Shown here piece after piece: positions 16,184-24,958 of a stretch of DNA of 64,000 bases. The stretch's first letter is position 1. Each line of letters opens with the position of its first letter. Made by a program: the position numbers and the translations under genes. A model generated the notes under the pieces. It worked only from the letters and a program-made list of their open reading frames with translations, searched no databases and had not been told where the DNA came from. Source of the DNA: Chersky-840 sp036511675 (GTDB taxonomy: Bacteria > Actinomycetota > Acidimicrobiia > Acidimicrobiales > UBA8190); contig DATCBU010000095.1 in assembly GCA_036511675.1 (NCBI GenBank), positions 19,315 to 83,314 on the forward strand. Direction: 5' to 3'.

Positions 16184-17155
16184 ATGCGCAAGAGGGCTCT
16201 GATCACCGGCATCACCGGCCAGGACGGGTCGTACCTGGCCGAGCTCCTCTTGGAAGAGGGCTACGAGGTGATCGGCATGGTGCGCCGTTCGTCCACGCTC
16301 AACTTCGAGCGGATCGCCCACATCCAGGACCGGGTCTCGCTCGTCGCCGGTGACCTCCTCGATGAGGTCTCGCTCATCGGGATCCTGCGTGAGCACCGCC
16401 CCGCCGAGGTGTACAACCTGGCCGCTCAGTCATTCGTCCAGACCTCGTGGACCCAACCCGTCCTTACCGGGGAGACGACGGCCCTGGGCGTGACGCGGGT
16501 GCTCGACGCCATCCGCATTGCCGACCCCGAGATCCGCTTCTACCAAGCCTCGTCCTCGGAGATGTTCGGCAAGGTCCAGGAGGTCCCGCAGAACGAGGGG
16601 ACACCGTTTTATCCCCGCAGCCCCTACGGGGTGGCCAAGGTGTACGGCCACTGGATCACCGTCAACTACCGCGAGAGCTACGGCCTGCACGCGTCATCGG
16701 GGATGTTGTTCAACCACGAGAGCCCGCGCCGTGGACTCGAGTTCGTGACGCGCAAGGTCAGCCACGGCGTGGCCCGCATCGCCGCCGGCATGGACGACAA
16801 GCTTTTCCTGGGCAACCTCGACGCCCAGCGGGACTGGGGTTTCGCCGGTGACTACGTGCGCGCCATGTGGTTGATGCTCCAGCGAGACGAGCCCGACGAC
16901 TTCGTGGTGTCCACCGGGGAGACCCATTCGGTGCGCGAGTTGTGCGAGATCGCCTTCGCCCATGTGGGCCTCGACTGGAACGAGCACGTCGTCGTCGACG
17001 ACAAGTTCCTCCGCCCGGCGGAGGTGGACCTCCTGGTGGGCGACCCCACCAAGGCCAAGACCGTGCTCAAGTGGGAGAAGACCGTCACCTTCGCTGACCT
17101 GGTGGCCATGATGGTCGACGCCGACGTGGAGCTCCTCCGTGTCCAGAATCGCTGA
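16184..17155 (+). CDS. gmd: GDP-mannose 4,6-dehydratase
   Basis: A 323-residue extended SDR that converts GDP-mannose to GDP-4-keto-6-deoxymannose, the first step to GDP-fucose, rhamnose or perosamine sugars. The NADP Rossmann motif is TGITGQDGSYLAELL. The family runs GMVRRSS, NLAAQSFV and the catalytic YGVAKVYGHW (Tyr/Lys) are clear, as is FNHESPRRGLEFVTRKV. The C-terminal sugar-binding region holds FVVSTGETHSVRELCE and FLRPAEVDLLVGDPTKAK. A GAGGTGAG ribosome-binding site precedes ATG 16184. No other deoxysugar genes are in the window, although a glycosyltransferase lies 1 kb upstream. Confidence 0.95.
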   Translation: MRKRALITGITGQDGSYLAELLLEEGYEVIGMVRRSSTLNFERIAHIQDRVSLVAGDLLDEVSLIGILREHRPAEVYNLAAQSFVQTSWTQPVLTGETTALGVTRVLDAIRIADPEIRFYQASSSEMFGKVQEVPQNEGTPFYPRSPYGVAKVYGHWITVNYRESYGLHASSGMLFNHESPRRGLEFVTRKVSHGVARIAAGMDDKLFLGNLDAQRDWGFAGDYVRAMWLMLQRDEPDDFVVSTGETHSVRELCEIAFAHVGLDWNEHVVVDDKFLRPAEVDLLVGDPTKAKTVLKWEKTVTFADLVAMMVDADVELLRVQNR

Positions 17156-17179
17156 TCCCGAGGCGACGCCCCCGGCGTC

Positions 17180-17965
17180 GTGATGACGATGTTGTCGGCG
17201 GCCCTGGCCGCACACTCCACCATCTCGGCGGACCCTCTGGGTGTCCTCGTGGCGTTCGGAGCGGGAATGCTGTCGTTCCTGTCGCCGTGCGTGTTGCCGC
17301 TGGTGCCCGGGTACGTGTCGATGGTGTCGGGTCTGTCCGCCGCCGAGATCGAAACCGGAGCGGCACGCGACATGGCACCGCTCCTGCGGGGCGTGCTCGG
17401 CTTCGTGGCCGGCTTCACCATCGTGTTCACGGCGCTCGGTGCCGCCGCGTCGGGACTCGGCCATCTCCTGCTCGGCCACCAACGCCAACTCGACATCGCC
17501 GCCGGGGTGCTCGTCGTGGTCTTCGGTGTGACGATGGTGGGCTTCGCCTCCCCCCGGCTGCTGCGCGAGCGGCGCTTCCACCCCCTGCCCTCGAGACTGG
17601 GCGCGTGGGCGCCACCGGTCCTCGGCATGGCGTTCGCCTTCGGATGGACGCCGTGCATCGGGCCCGTCCTGGGCAGCGTCCTGGGGCTCGCCGCCACCCG
17701 GGCCACTCTCCTGTCCGGGGTCACGCTGCTCGTCGCCTATTCGCTGGGCCTCGGCGTCCCGTTCCTCGCTACCGGACTCGCCTTCGGCCGGCTCACCTCG
17801 TTGTTCGCCCGCTTCAAGCGGCGCCTGTTCTTGGTGAACATGGTCTCGGGCGCCGCCCTGGTGGTGTTCGGGGTGCTCTTGCTCACCGACAACCTCCATT
17901 GGCTGTCCTCGGTGAGCGCCGATGTGCTCCGGGGGCTCGGCCTCAACCGGCTGACCGTGAGCTGA
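17180..17965 (+). CDS. ccdA: CcdA-type thiol:disulfide transporter
   Basis: A 261-residue inner-membrane protein that moves reducing power from cytoplasmic thioredoxin to periplasmic-side thioredoxins used in cytochrome c maturation. About six helices are visible. The two redox cysteines sit in the diagnostic positions, FLSPCVLPLVPGY in helix 1 and GWTPCIGPVLG in helix 4. It lies 112 bp ahead of ccmA, so it probably feeds the CcmG/CcmH thiol pathway encoded downstream. The start is GTG 17180 or ATG 17183. Confidence 0.93.
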   Translation: MMTMLSAALAAHSTISADPLGVLVAFGAGMLSFLSPCVLPLVPGYVSMVSGLSAAEIETGAARDMAPLLRGVLGFVAGFTIVFTALGAAASGLGHLLLGHQRQLDIAAGVLVVVFGVTMVGFASPRLLRERRFHPLPSRLGAWAPPVLGMAFAFGWTPCIGPVLGSVLGLAATRATLLSGVTLLVAYSLGLGVPFLATGLAFGRLTSLFARFKRRLFLVNMVSGAALVVFGVLLLTDNLHWLSSVSADVLRGLGLNRLTVS

Positions 17966-18077
17966 GCCTCGAGGCACGGCTGCGCACGGCGTCGGGGCCC
18001 GCCGTCGAAGGCACCGGCACGAGGCGGCTCCCGCTTGGAATCCGAGAGGGGGTCCCCCGTAGCATGGGCGCCAGGCC

Positions 18078-18797
18078 ATGGCCCCCGCAGTCCTCCTCAC
18101 TACCGCCGTTTGCGTGACCGGGCGGTTTCCGGCCCTGGCCGGCGTCGATCTCGCCGTCGCCCAGGGTGAAGTGGTCGTTCTCGAAGGGCCCAACGGGGCG
18201 GGCAAGACCAGCGTGTTGCGGGTGTGCGCCGGCTTACTACCACTGACGGGGGGCGACGGCACGGTGCTCGGATGTGATCTGCGCCGCCATGCACCCGCCC
18301 TGCGCCGGCGTGTGGGGATGCTCGGGCACGCCGCCGCCCTCTACGACGACCTGACCGTCGTCGAGAACCTCCGGTTCGCGGTTCGAGCGGCCGGCGCCAG
18401 CGCGTCGAACATCGACGCCGTGCTCGAGCGCCTCGACCTCGGAGGCCGGGTACGGCGCACCGCTGTCGGTCGGCTGTCCGCCGGCCAGCGCCGACGGGTG
18501 GCGCTGGCCGTGCTTGTGGCGCGTCGTCCCGAGCTGTGGCTCCTCGACGAGCCCCATGCCGGGCTCGATGCCGGCGCCAGAGCCGTGCTCGGGGAGATCG
18601 TGGCCGAGGTCGTGGCCGACGGTGCCACCGTGCTCCTGGCTTCGCACGAGCCCGAGGAGTCGTGGCCGCTGGCGGACCGGGTGGTGTCGCTGGTGGGGGG
18701 ACGCGTCGTCGAGGTGCGTGACGTCGGGCCCGCGGCGCGCACCGCGGTCGTACCCGACACCCTGCGATCGGTACCTGGGAGCGTCCATGTGGCGTGA
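18078..18797 (+). CDS. ccmA: Cytochrome c maturation ABC ATPase CcmA
   Basis: A 239-residue ATPase that drives release of holo-CcmE from CcmC in System I. Walker A is GPNGAGKTS near residue 38, the signature LSAGQRRRVALA, Walker B LWLLDEPHAGLD, and the switch His lies in LLASHEPEE. Alone it could be any ABC ATPase; the assignment rests on the 11-nt overlap with ccmB and the following genes. TAGCAT at 18060-18065 is a possible -10 for the operon. Confidence 0.92.
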   Translation: MAPAVLLTTAVCVTGRFPALAGVDLAVAQGEVVVLEGPNGAGKTSVLRVCAGLLPLTGGDGTVLGCDLRRHAPALRRRVGMLGHAAALYDDLTVVENLRFAVRAAGASASNIDAVLERLDLGGRVRRTAVGRLSAGQRRRVALAVLVARRPELWLLDEPHAGLDAGARAVLGEIVAEVVADGATVLLASHEPEESWPLADRVVSLVGGRVVEVRDVGPAARTAVVPDTLRSVPGSVHVA

Positions 18798-19458
18798 CTC
18801 AGTGCTGGTGGCGGGAAAGGACCTGCGGATCGAGCTTCGCTCTCGGGTGGTCATGCACCAGGTGGTGCCCGTCGCGGTCTTGGTCCTGGTGTTGTTCGCC
18901 TTCGCCCTCGGCCCTGACCGCGCCCCCATGGCGCATGCCGCGCCCGGTCTGTTCTGGGTGGCGGTGCTCTTTGCCAGCGTGCTCGCCGTGCAACGGAGCT
19001 TCGCGCTCGAAGCCCCCGACGGCGCACGCGACGGCCTGCGGCTGTCGGGGCTCGATCCCGCCGGGGTGTTCCTGGGCAAGACCGCGGCGGTGGCGCTGCA
19101 GATGGTCGTCCTCGAGGTGGTCCTCACCGCCGGTGTCGTGGTGCTCTACGGGTCGCACATCCGTTCCTACGGTGCCATCGTGGTGGCCGGCCTGGCCGGA
19201 ACCGCCGGCCTGGCTGCGGCCGGCACCCTCTACGGTGCCCTGGCGGCAGGGTTACGCGTACGCGAGACGTTGCTCCCGTTCCTGTTCCTCCCCGTGGCGG
19301 CCCCGGTCCTGTTGGCGGGGACGAGGGCGTGGCAGGCCGCACTGGGGATCGACTCGGGCGGGGCCGGCGACCCGTGGACGTCCCTGCTCGTCGTGTTCGC
19401 CGTGGTCTACCTGGCGCTGGGCGTCGTCATCTTCGGACCACTGCAGGAGGCGTCGTGA
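18787..19458 (+). CDS. ccmB: Heme exporter subunit CcmB
   Basis: A 223-residue membrane protein with six hydrophobic segments, the normal CcmB length. It starts MWRDSVLVAGKDLRIELRSR, the CcmB-like cytoplasmic N terminus, and contains SFALEAPDGARDGLRLSGLDP after helix 2. It pairs with CcmA as the ABC complex that acts on the CcmC-CcmE intermediate. The start ATG 18787 overlaps ccmA by 11 nt. The stop overlaps the ccmC GTG by 3 nt. Confidence 0.92.
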   Translation: MWRDSVLVAGKDLRIELRSRVVMHQVVPVAVLVLVLFAFALGPDRAPMAHAAPGLFWVAVLFASVLAVQRSFALEAPDGARDGLRLSGLDPAGVFLGKTAAVALQMVVLEVVLTAGVVVLYGSHIRSYGAIVVAGLAGTAGLAAAGTLYGALAAGLRVRETLLPFLFLPVAAPVLLAGTRAWQAALGIDSGGAGDPWTSLLVVFAVVYLALGVVIFGPLQEAS

Positions 19459-20261
19459 CCCCGAAGGAGTCCGCCGCCGCCCCGTGGAGTCGTCGGGCGA
19501 CGTGGATCGTGCGCGGTCTGGGGATCGCCGCGGCGGTGTCGCTGGCCGCCACCATCTGGCTCGGGTTGTGGGTCACCCCTCCCGACCAGGTGCAGCACAA
19601 CCTGGTGCGACTGGTCTATATCCACCCTCCGATCGCGTGGGTGGCGCTGTACCTGGCGTTCGGGGTGGCTGCGGCGTCCAGTGTGTTGTGGTTGTGGCCC
19701 CGGACCCGCAGCCGGTTCTGGGACCGGTTGGCGGTGTCCGCCGTCGAGGTGGGCATCGTCTTCACCGCGCTCACCCTCGTCACCGGGTCGATCTGGGGTC
19801 GTCCCACGTGGGGGCTGTGGTGGACCTGGGACGCCCGTCTCACCTCGACGGCATTGCTGCTCGTGCTCTTGCTCGGGTACATGGCGGTGCGCAGGGTGCC
19901 GGCCGACCCTGACTCGCGGGCGCGCCGCAGTGCGGTGGTGGCGCTCGTCGCCGCGGTCGACGTCCCCATCGTGCATTTCTCGGTGGACTGGTGGCACACC
20001 CTGCACCAGGGGGCCACCGTCCTCAACGCCAACCTGTCACCGACGATCCACGGGTCCATGGCGTGGACGCTGTTGCTGGGCTTCGTCGCCTTCACCCTGC
20101 TCTTCGCATGGATGCTCGCCATCCGCTACCGCGTCGAGGTGCTGTCGGAGCTCCTCGACGACTCCGAGCTCGACGTGGCCCTGCACGAGCGGTGGGCCGA
20201 GGGCACGGCGCCGGTCACCGAACCCGACGGTGCCCTGGCCGGAAGCGGGCGACACCCATGA
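19455..20261 (+). CDS. ccmC: Heme-handling protein CcmC
   Basis: A 268-residue membrane protein with six helices and the tryptophan-rich WWD heme-binding motif, here WGRPTWGLWWTWDARLTS (about residues 115-132). The flanking heme-ligand histidines appear as HPPIAW and in the VPIVHFSVDWWHTLHQ loop. It places heme on CcmE outside the membrane. The GTG start at 19455 sits in a GTGA overlap with ccmB and has AGGAGG upstream. A C-terminal cytoplasmic tail of about 40 residues is longer than in proteobacterial CcmC. Confidence 0.94.
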   Translation: MTPKESAAAPWSRRATWIVRGLGIAAAVSLAATIWLGLWVTPPDQVQHNLVRLVYIHPPIAWVALYLAFGVAAASSVLWLWPRTRSRFWDRLAVSAVEVGIVFTALTLVTGSIWGRPTWGLWWTWDARLTSTALLLVLLLGYMAVRRVPADPDSRARRSAVVALVAAVDVPIVHFSVDWWHTLHQGATVLNANLSPTIHGSMAWTLLLGFVAFTLLFAWMLAIRYRVEVLSELLDDSELDVALHERWAEGTAPVTEPDGALAGSGRHP

Positions 20262-20271
20262 GCCCGGCGCC

Positions 20272-20400
20272 ATGAGCTACATCGACGCGGGGTACGCCAT
20301 CGCCTTCGCCGTGTTGGCTGTCTACGCGGCCACGTTGTGGCGCCGGCGCCTTCGCCTCGAACGGACCGCGGCGCGTCGTCCCGCCCGTCGCGACCCATGA
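20272..20400 (+). CDS. ccmD: Small membrane protein CcmD
   Basis: A 42-residue protein with one hydrophobic helix (AIAFAVLAVYAATLW) followed by an Arg-rich tail (RRRLRLERTAARR). This is the size and topology of CcmD, which stabilises the CcmABC-CcmE complex. Its position between ccmC and ccmE is canonical. It is easily missed because it is so short. The ATG 20272 lies 10 nt after the ccmC stop, and its stop overlaps the ccmE ATG by 4 nt (ATGA). Confidence 0.85.
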   Translation: MSYIDAGYAIAFAVLAVYAATLWRRRLRLERTAARRPARRDP

Positions 20401-20888
20401 CCGAACCGACGGTCCTGGACAGCACTCGGTCACCTGCGCCCGACACCGGAGGTGTTCGACCCTCCCGTCGGGGAGCCAGTCGGTGGCGTCTGTGGGTGGT
20501 GGGTGCGATCCTCGTGGGGGCGGTCGCCTTCCTTCTGGCCCAGGGCCTGGGCAGCTCGCTGAATTACTTCGAGACCGTGGACCAGGCCCTGGCGCACAAG
20601 GCGACGCTCGGCTCGCAGACGTTCCGGCTCGAAGGTGTCGTGGTGCCCGGCACGGTGCACCGCATCTCCGGAGGCGTCGCCTTCGTGGCGGCGGGCACCA
20701 AGCACCGGGTGGACGTCGTCAATCACGGCAACCCTCCCCAGCTGTTCCAACCCGACATCCCGGTGGTGGTGGTCGGGCATTTCGCCGGGGCCTCGTTCAT
20801 CTCCGACCAGCTCATCGTCGATCACACCGCCCAGTACGTCCAGGCGCATCCCAACCGAGTCAGGGCGCCCAACGGGACCTCGCGGTGA
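20397..20888 (+). CDS. ccmE: Heme chaperone CcmE
   Basis: A 163-residue membrane-anchored beta-barrel protein that carries heme covalently to the CcmF/H ligase. After an N-terminal tail comes one helix (LWVVGAILVGAVAFLLAQGL, about residues 31-50) and an OB-fold domain. The heme-attachment motif HxxxY is present as DHTAQY near residue 148, so this is the classical His-type rather than the Cys-type. The start ATG 20397 overlaps the ccmD stop. The stop overlaps the ccmF GTG by 4 nt. Confidence 0.93.
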   Translation: MTEPTVLDSTRSPAPDTGGVRPSRRGASRWRLWVVGAILVGAVAFLLAQGLGSSLNYFETVDQALAHKATLGSQTFRLEGVVVPGTVHRISGGVAFVAAGTKHRVDVVNHGNPPQLFQPDIPVVVVGHFAGASFISDQLIVDHTAQYVQAHPNRVRAPNGTSR

Positions 20889-22996
20889 ACGCCGCCCTCG
20901 GGCACAGCGGTGTCCTGCTCAGCTTGGCGGCGTCGGTCATGGGCGTGGTGGTCATCGCCTACGGCCTGGCCCGTTCCCGTCCCGCGCTGGCTCGCACCGG
21001 GCGCATCTACGCCGCCCTCGTCCTGCTAGGAGCGATCGTCGCCACCGTGGCCATGGAACGTGCGCTCATCACCCACGACTTCTCCCTCGCCTTCGTGGCC
21101 GCCAACAACAGCCGGTCCACCCCGCTGCTCTACACGATCACCGGCATGTGGTCGGCGCTGGCGGGATCGATCCTGCTGTGGGGGCTCATCCTGGCCGGCT
21201 ACATCGCGGCCATGGTGTGGCGGTTCCGTCGCCAGGGTGCGGATCCCCTGGTGGCCTGGGCCACGCTCGTTACCCTGGTCGTGGCCGCCTTCTTCTTCGG
21301 CCTCATGGCCGGTCCGGCCGACCCGTTCCGCACCGTCGCCGGGGCAGTGCCGGCGAACGGCCTGGGGCCCAACGTGCTGTTGCAGGACAACGCCCTGGTG
21401 GCGTTCCACCCGCCCATCCTCTACCTCGGCTTCGTGGGCTTCACGATTCCCTTCGCCTTCGCCATTGCCTCGCTCATCACCGGAAGGATCGGCGAGGGTT
21501 GGCAACTCGCCACGCGTCGGTGGACGTTGTTCGCCTGGGCCTTCCTCACGGTGGGGATCGTTCTCGGGGCGTGGTGGTCGTACCAGGTGCTCGGGTGGGG
21601 TGGGTTCTGGGCTTGGGACCCCGTCGAGAATGCTTCTTTCCTTCCGTGGCTGTGCGCCACCGCCTATCTCCATTCGGTGCTCGTCCAAGAACGACGTGGC
21701 CTCTTGCGGGTGTGGAACCTCTCGCTCGTGATCGCCACCTTCAGCCTCACCATCCTGGGCACGTTCCTCACGCGCTCGGGGGTCATCGCGTCCGTGCACG
21801 CCTTCTCCGACTCCGACATCGGACCCCTCCTGCTCGGGTTCTTCGGCGTCGTGATGGCCACCGGAGTGGGGCTCATCGCCTGGCGCGGCGACCGACTGCG
21901 CTCTCCCGGTGGCATCGACTCGGTGCTGAGCCGCGAGGGCGCGTTCTTGGTCAACAACCTCCTCTTCGTGGCCTTCGCCTTCGTGGTGCTGCTGGGCACG
22001 GTGTTCCCGCTTCTCTACGAGGCGTTCCGTGGGCAGCAGGTCACGGTGGGGGCGCCGTACTTCAACGCCATGACCTTGCCCATCGGGCTCGCCCTGCTCC
22101 TGCTCATGTCGATCGGCCCCGCCCTGCCGTGGCGCAAGACGACGACGAGCACGTTGCGCGACCGACTGGCAGTGCCGGCCTGGGTCGGTGCCATCGTGAT
22201 CGTGGCATGCGTGGCCGGTGGCGTGCGGGGCCTCGGACCACTGGTGGCTTTCGGGCTCGGTGGTTTCGCGGCGGCGGCCAACGTCCGCCAGCTCGTGCTG
22301 TCGGCCCGGGGCGCGCACCGCAGCGGCGCCGGTGTGTGGCGGGGTCTCGTGGGTCGGGCCAACGGCGGCATGGTGGTCCACCTCGGCGTGGTCGTGATCG
22401 CCGTCGCCCTGGCCGCGGCGACGTCGTTCGGCCATCGCAGTGAAGTCACCCTGCGACCGGGCCAGGTGGCGTCGAGCGACGGCCACCGCATCACCTTCGA
22501 GGGTCTGACCCAGATCCGCACGCCGGCCCGGACCGCCACCGAGGCCATCGTCCTGGTCGACGGCCGCGGGCCGCTGCTTCCCGCACTGAGCCAGTTCGGC
22601 GCCAACACCGAGGAGGTGGGCACCCCGGCCATCGACTCGAGCCTCGAAGACGATGTGTATCTCACCGTGGACGCCTTGCCGGTCAAAGCTAACGGACCAG
22701 TCACGATCGGGGTCACGGTGCAACCCCTGGTGGTGTGGCTGTGGGGCGGGGGACTGCTCCTGGTGCTCGGCTCGGCCCTGGCCGCGGTGCCGGGGAAGCG
22801 GCGGCGGCCCACCGACCCCGTGTCGGCACCGGTCCCCGCGGTCGAGACCGGCGACGGCAGCTCCGGCTCGGGCGACGCCACGGGCGCCTCGAGGCCCGTG
22901 CTCCGCCGGGCGCGCCCCGTTGTCGAGTCCGGTGAGTCCGGGGAGTCCGGTGACGACAAGCCCGCCCAGGAGCCCGTCCCGGCCGGCTCCCCGTGA
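20885..22996 (+). CDS. ccmF: Cytochrome c heme lyase subunit CcmF
   Basis: A 703-residue polytopic membrane protein with about 14-15 helices that attaches heme to CXXCH of apocytochromes. The WWD domain reads WGGFWAWDPVENASFLPW (about residues 240-257). Conserved family blocks ANNSRSTPLLYTITGMW, AFHPPILYLGFVGF and GTFLTRSGVIASVHAF are visible. The last helix is followed by an unusual 75-residue hydrophilic tail rich in Ser, Gly and Pro, with an ESGESGESGD repeat. GTG 20885 overlaps ccmE by 4 nt, and the stop overlaps the thioredoxin gene by 4 nt. Confidence 0.95.
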   Translation: MNAALGHSGVLLSLAASVMGVVVIAYGLARSRPALARTGRIYAALVLLGAIVATVAMERALITHDFSLAFVAANNSRSTPLLYTITGMWSALAGSILLWGLILAGYIAAMVWRFRRQGADPLVAWATLVTLVVAAFFFGLMAGPADPFRTVAGAVPANGLGPNVLLQDNALVAFHPPILYLGFVGFTIPFAFAIASLITGRIGEGWQLATRRWTLFAWAFLTVGIVLGAWWSYQVLGWGGFWAWDPVENASFLPWLCATAYLHSVLVQERRGLLRVWNLSLVIATFSLTILGTFLTRSGVIASVHAFSDSDIGPLLLGFFGVVMATGVGLIAWRGDRLRSPGGIDSVLSREGAFLVNNLLFVAFAFVVLLGTVFPLLYEAFRGQQVTVGAPYFNAMTLPIGLALLLLMSIGPALPWRKTTTSTLRDRLAVPAWVGAIVIVACVAGGVRGLGPLVAFGLGGFAAAANVRQLVLSARGAHRSGAGVWRGLVGRANGGMVVHLGVVVIAVALAAATSFGHRSEVTLRPGQVASSDGHRITFEGLTQIRTPARTATEAIVLVDGRGPLLPALSQFGANTEEVGTPAIDSSLEDDVYLTVDALPVKANGPVTIGVTVQPLVVWLWGGGLLLVLGSALAAVPGKRRRPTDPVSAPVPAVETGDGSSGSGDATGASRPVLRRARPVVESGESGESGDDKPAQEPVPAGSP

Positions 22997-23580
22997 CGAT
23001 GGTGGCGAGCGACGACGCCGGTCCCGGCGTCACCACCCGGCGCCGGCACACGGCCCGATGGGTGGCGGGGGTCGCCCTCGTGGTCGGGGCGGCCCTGGTG
23101 GCACTGCTCGCCACCAGCCCTCCGCAGACGGTGACCGAGGTCGACACGCCTCTGGTGGGCCAGAGCGCCCCGGCGATCTCGGGCCCGACGCTGGCCGGGG
23201 GATCGTTCGCGCTCGGGTCGTTGCGGGGCCGCTGGACGGTGGTCAACTTCTTCGCCAGTTGGTGCGCGCCGTGCCAACAAGAGCAACCCGACCTCGTGGC
23301 GTTCGCCTACGCCCACCGGTCACCCGGTGACGCCGCCCTCGTGGGTGTGGTGTTCGACGACGCCAGCTCCACGGCGCGCAGTTTCATGCGGTCCACGGGG
23401 GCCACATGGCCGGCCGTCGTCGACGCCGGCGGGCAGATCGCCCTCGACTACGGCGTGCGGGGTCCTCCCGAGACCTTCATCGTGTCGCCCGAGGGGACCG
23501 TGGTGGCCCATTTCGACGGGCCGATGACCAATGCCTCACTCGACTACTGGCTGAACCGGGCCCAGGGGGGCCGGGGGTGA
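22993..23580 (+). CDS. ccmG: Thioredoxin-like protein CcmG (DsbE/TlpA family)
   Basis: A 195-residue membrane-anchored thioredoxin-fold protein. It has one N-terminal helix (about residues 24-42) and then a TlpA/DsbE domain with the active site WCAPC in NFFASWCAPCQQEQPDL. The cis-Pro loop GPPETFIV and the segment GVVFDDASSTARSFM are typical of DsbE. It keeps apocytochrome cysteines reduced outside the membrane using electrons from CcdA. The start is GTG 22993. It overlaps both neighbours by 4 nt. Confidence 0.92.
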   Translation: MTMVASDDAGPGVTTRRRHTARWVAGVALVVGAALVALLATSPPQTVTEVDTPLVGQSAPAISGPTLAGGSFALGSLRGRWTVVNFFASWCAPCQQEQPDLVAFAYAHRSPGDAALVGVVFDDASSTARSFMRSTGATWPAVVDAGGQIALDYGVRGPPETFIVSPEGTVVAHFDGPMTNASLDYWLNRAQGGRG

Positions 23581-24098
23581 GACGCAGCGCTGGTGGTCTG
23601 CTCCCGAGGTGGGTGCCGGCTGCGGTGTTGGTCGTCGTGGTCGTCGTCGCTCTCGGGGTGGGGGCGTCGGGGGGCGGGCCACCTCTCACCGTGGCCCAGC
23701 GGGTCGACGCCATCGACGCGCTGGTGCGTTGCCCCAGTTGCGACGGCATCTCCGTGGCCGACTCGTCGGCATCGACGGCGGTGGCGATCCGACACGTCGT
23801 GACCACGCGCGTGCGCCAAGGACAGAGCGCCAGTCAGATCGACACCTTCCTGGTGAGCCGCTACGGGCCCAGCATCCTCCTGCGACCGCCGGTGCAGGGA
23901 TGGACGGTGTGGGTGTGGGTGCTTCCTCCCGTGGCTCTGGTTGTGGCCCTGGCCGGACTGGTGACGGTGTTGTGGCGTCGTCGCCGGCACCGTGCCCCGG
24001 CCCCGGTCTCCGCCGAGGACCGCGCTCTGGTCGCCGACGCCCTGGCCGGGCGGGCCCGGGCGGTGGCCGGTCCTACCGCCGCGGTGCCTGCACCGTGA
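23577..24098 (+). CDS. ccmH: Thiol oxidoreductase CcmH (CycL-type)
   Basis: A 173-residue protein with two helices flanking a short three-helix redox domain. The CcmH active site LRCxxC appears as ALVRCPSCDGISVADSSA near residue 53. The pattern DTFLVSRYGPSILLRPP before the second helix is also family-typical. It works with CcmG to reduce CXXCH cysteines before heme ligation. The start is the GTG at 23577 in a GTGA overlap with ccmG. The C-terminal tail after the second helix is about 40 residues and probably cytoplasmic. Confidence 0.92.
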   Translation: MRRSAGGLLPRWVPAAVLVVVVVVALGVGASGGGPPLTVAQRVDAIDALVRCPSCDGISVADSSASTAVAIRHVVTTRVRQGQSASQIDTFLVSRYGPSILLRPPVQGWTVWVWVLPPVALVVALAGLVTVLWRRRRHRAPAPVSAEDRALVADALAGRARAVAGPTAAVPAP

Positions 24099-24946
24099 CA
24101 GGCGCCGAGCTCGACGACGAACGGTCCTTCCTCTTGGACTCACTCGAGGACCTCGAGCGGGAACGGGCCGCCGGTGACCTGTCGGAAGCGGACTACCTGG
24201 TCCTGCGCGACCGGTACACCCGCCGCGCCGCCGAGGTGCTGCGGGCCCTGGACCGGACCGCCGGCGCAGGGCCCGAGCGACGCCTCGACGCCCGGGCCTC
24301 GCCCGACGACGTGGGGTCGAGCGCGTCTGCGTCATCCACCGCCACACCGGTGCGGCGCCGTCGCACCTTGTTGGTGGTGGGGTTGCTCATCGTGGTGGTG
24401 GCCGTGGCGCTCACCCTGGTCCTGTCCGACACCGGCACGCGGCTCCCGGGGCAGACCGAGACGGGCTCGGTCAGCCTCAGTCGGGCCGCGCAGGTGCGCC
24501 GGACGCTGGCCCAGGCCGAGACGCTCGAGTCGACAGGGAACGCCGCCCAGGCGCTGCGTCTCTACCAGCAGGTGCTTGTCGAGAACCCCAACCAACCCGA
24601 CGCGCTGGCCCAGTCGGGATGGCTCGAGTTCGAGGCGGGCGTGAAGTCTCAGGACGCGGCGGTCCTGTCCCGGGCCCAGAACCAGGAGCTGGCGGCGGCA
24701 CGCGTCGAGCCGGGTGCGTACGCGCCCCACCTGTATCTGGGGTCGATGGACCTGGCCGAAGCGAACGCGGCCGGCGCGGTGACCCAGTACCGCCAGTTCC
24801 TGGCCGACGGGCCTCCGACGGCCGAGGTGCAGGTGGCGAGGCCCTTCATCGAGCAGGCGTTCCAGAGCCAGCACCTGGCTGTCCCGGCCATGCCGGGCAC
24901 GACCCCGGGTCCGACAACCGACCCGACGCCGCCACCGGCGGGCTGA
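24095..24946 (+). CDS. ccmI: CcmI-like TPR protein
   Basis: A 283-residue protein with a cytoplasmic N-terminal helical segment (FLLDSLEDLERERAAGDLSEADYLVLRDRYTRRAAEVL), one membrane helix (about residues 90-108) and an external TPR-like region (about 130-250). This is the layout of CcmI/CycH, which binds the C termini of apocytochromes. The low-complexity C terminus is Pro/Thr-rich. Sequence similarity to CcmI is modest; position at the end of the operon and the GTGA overlap with ccmH support the call. Confidence 0.8.
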   Translation: MTGAELDDERSFLLDSLEDLERERAAGDLSEADYLVLRDRYTRRAAEVLRALDRTAGAGPERRLDARASPDDVGSSASASSTATPVRRRRTLLVVGLLIVVVAVALTLVLSDTGTRLPGQTETGSVSLSRAAQVRRTLAQAETLESTGNAAQALRLYQQVLVENPNQPDALAQSGWLEFEAGVKSQDAAVLSRAQNQELAAARVEPGAYAPHLYLGSMDLAEANAAGAVTQYRQFLADGPPTAEVQVARPFIEQAFQSQHLAVPAMPGTTPGPTTDPTPPPAG

Positions 24947-24958
24947 GCGCCAGGCGGC

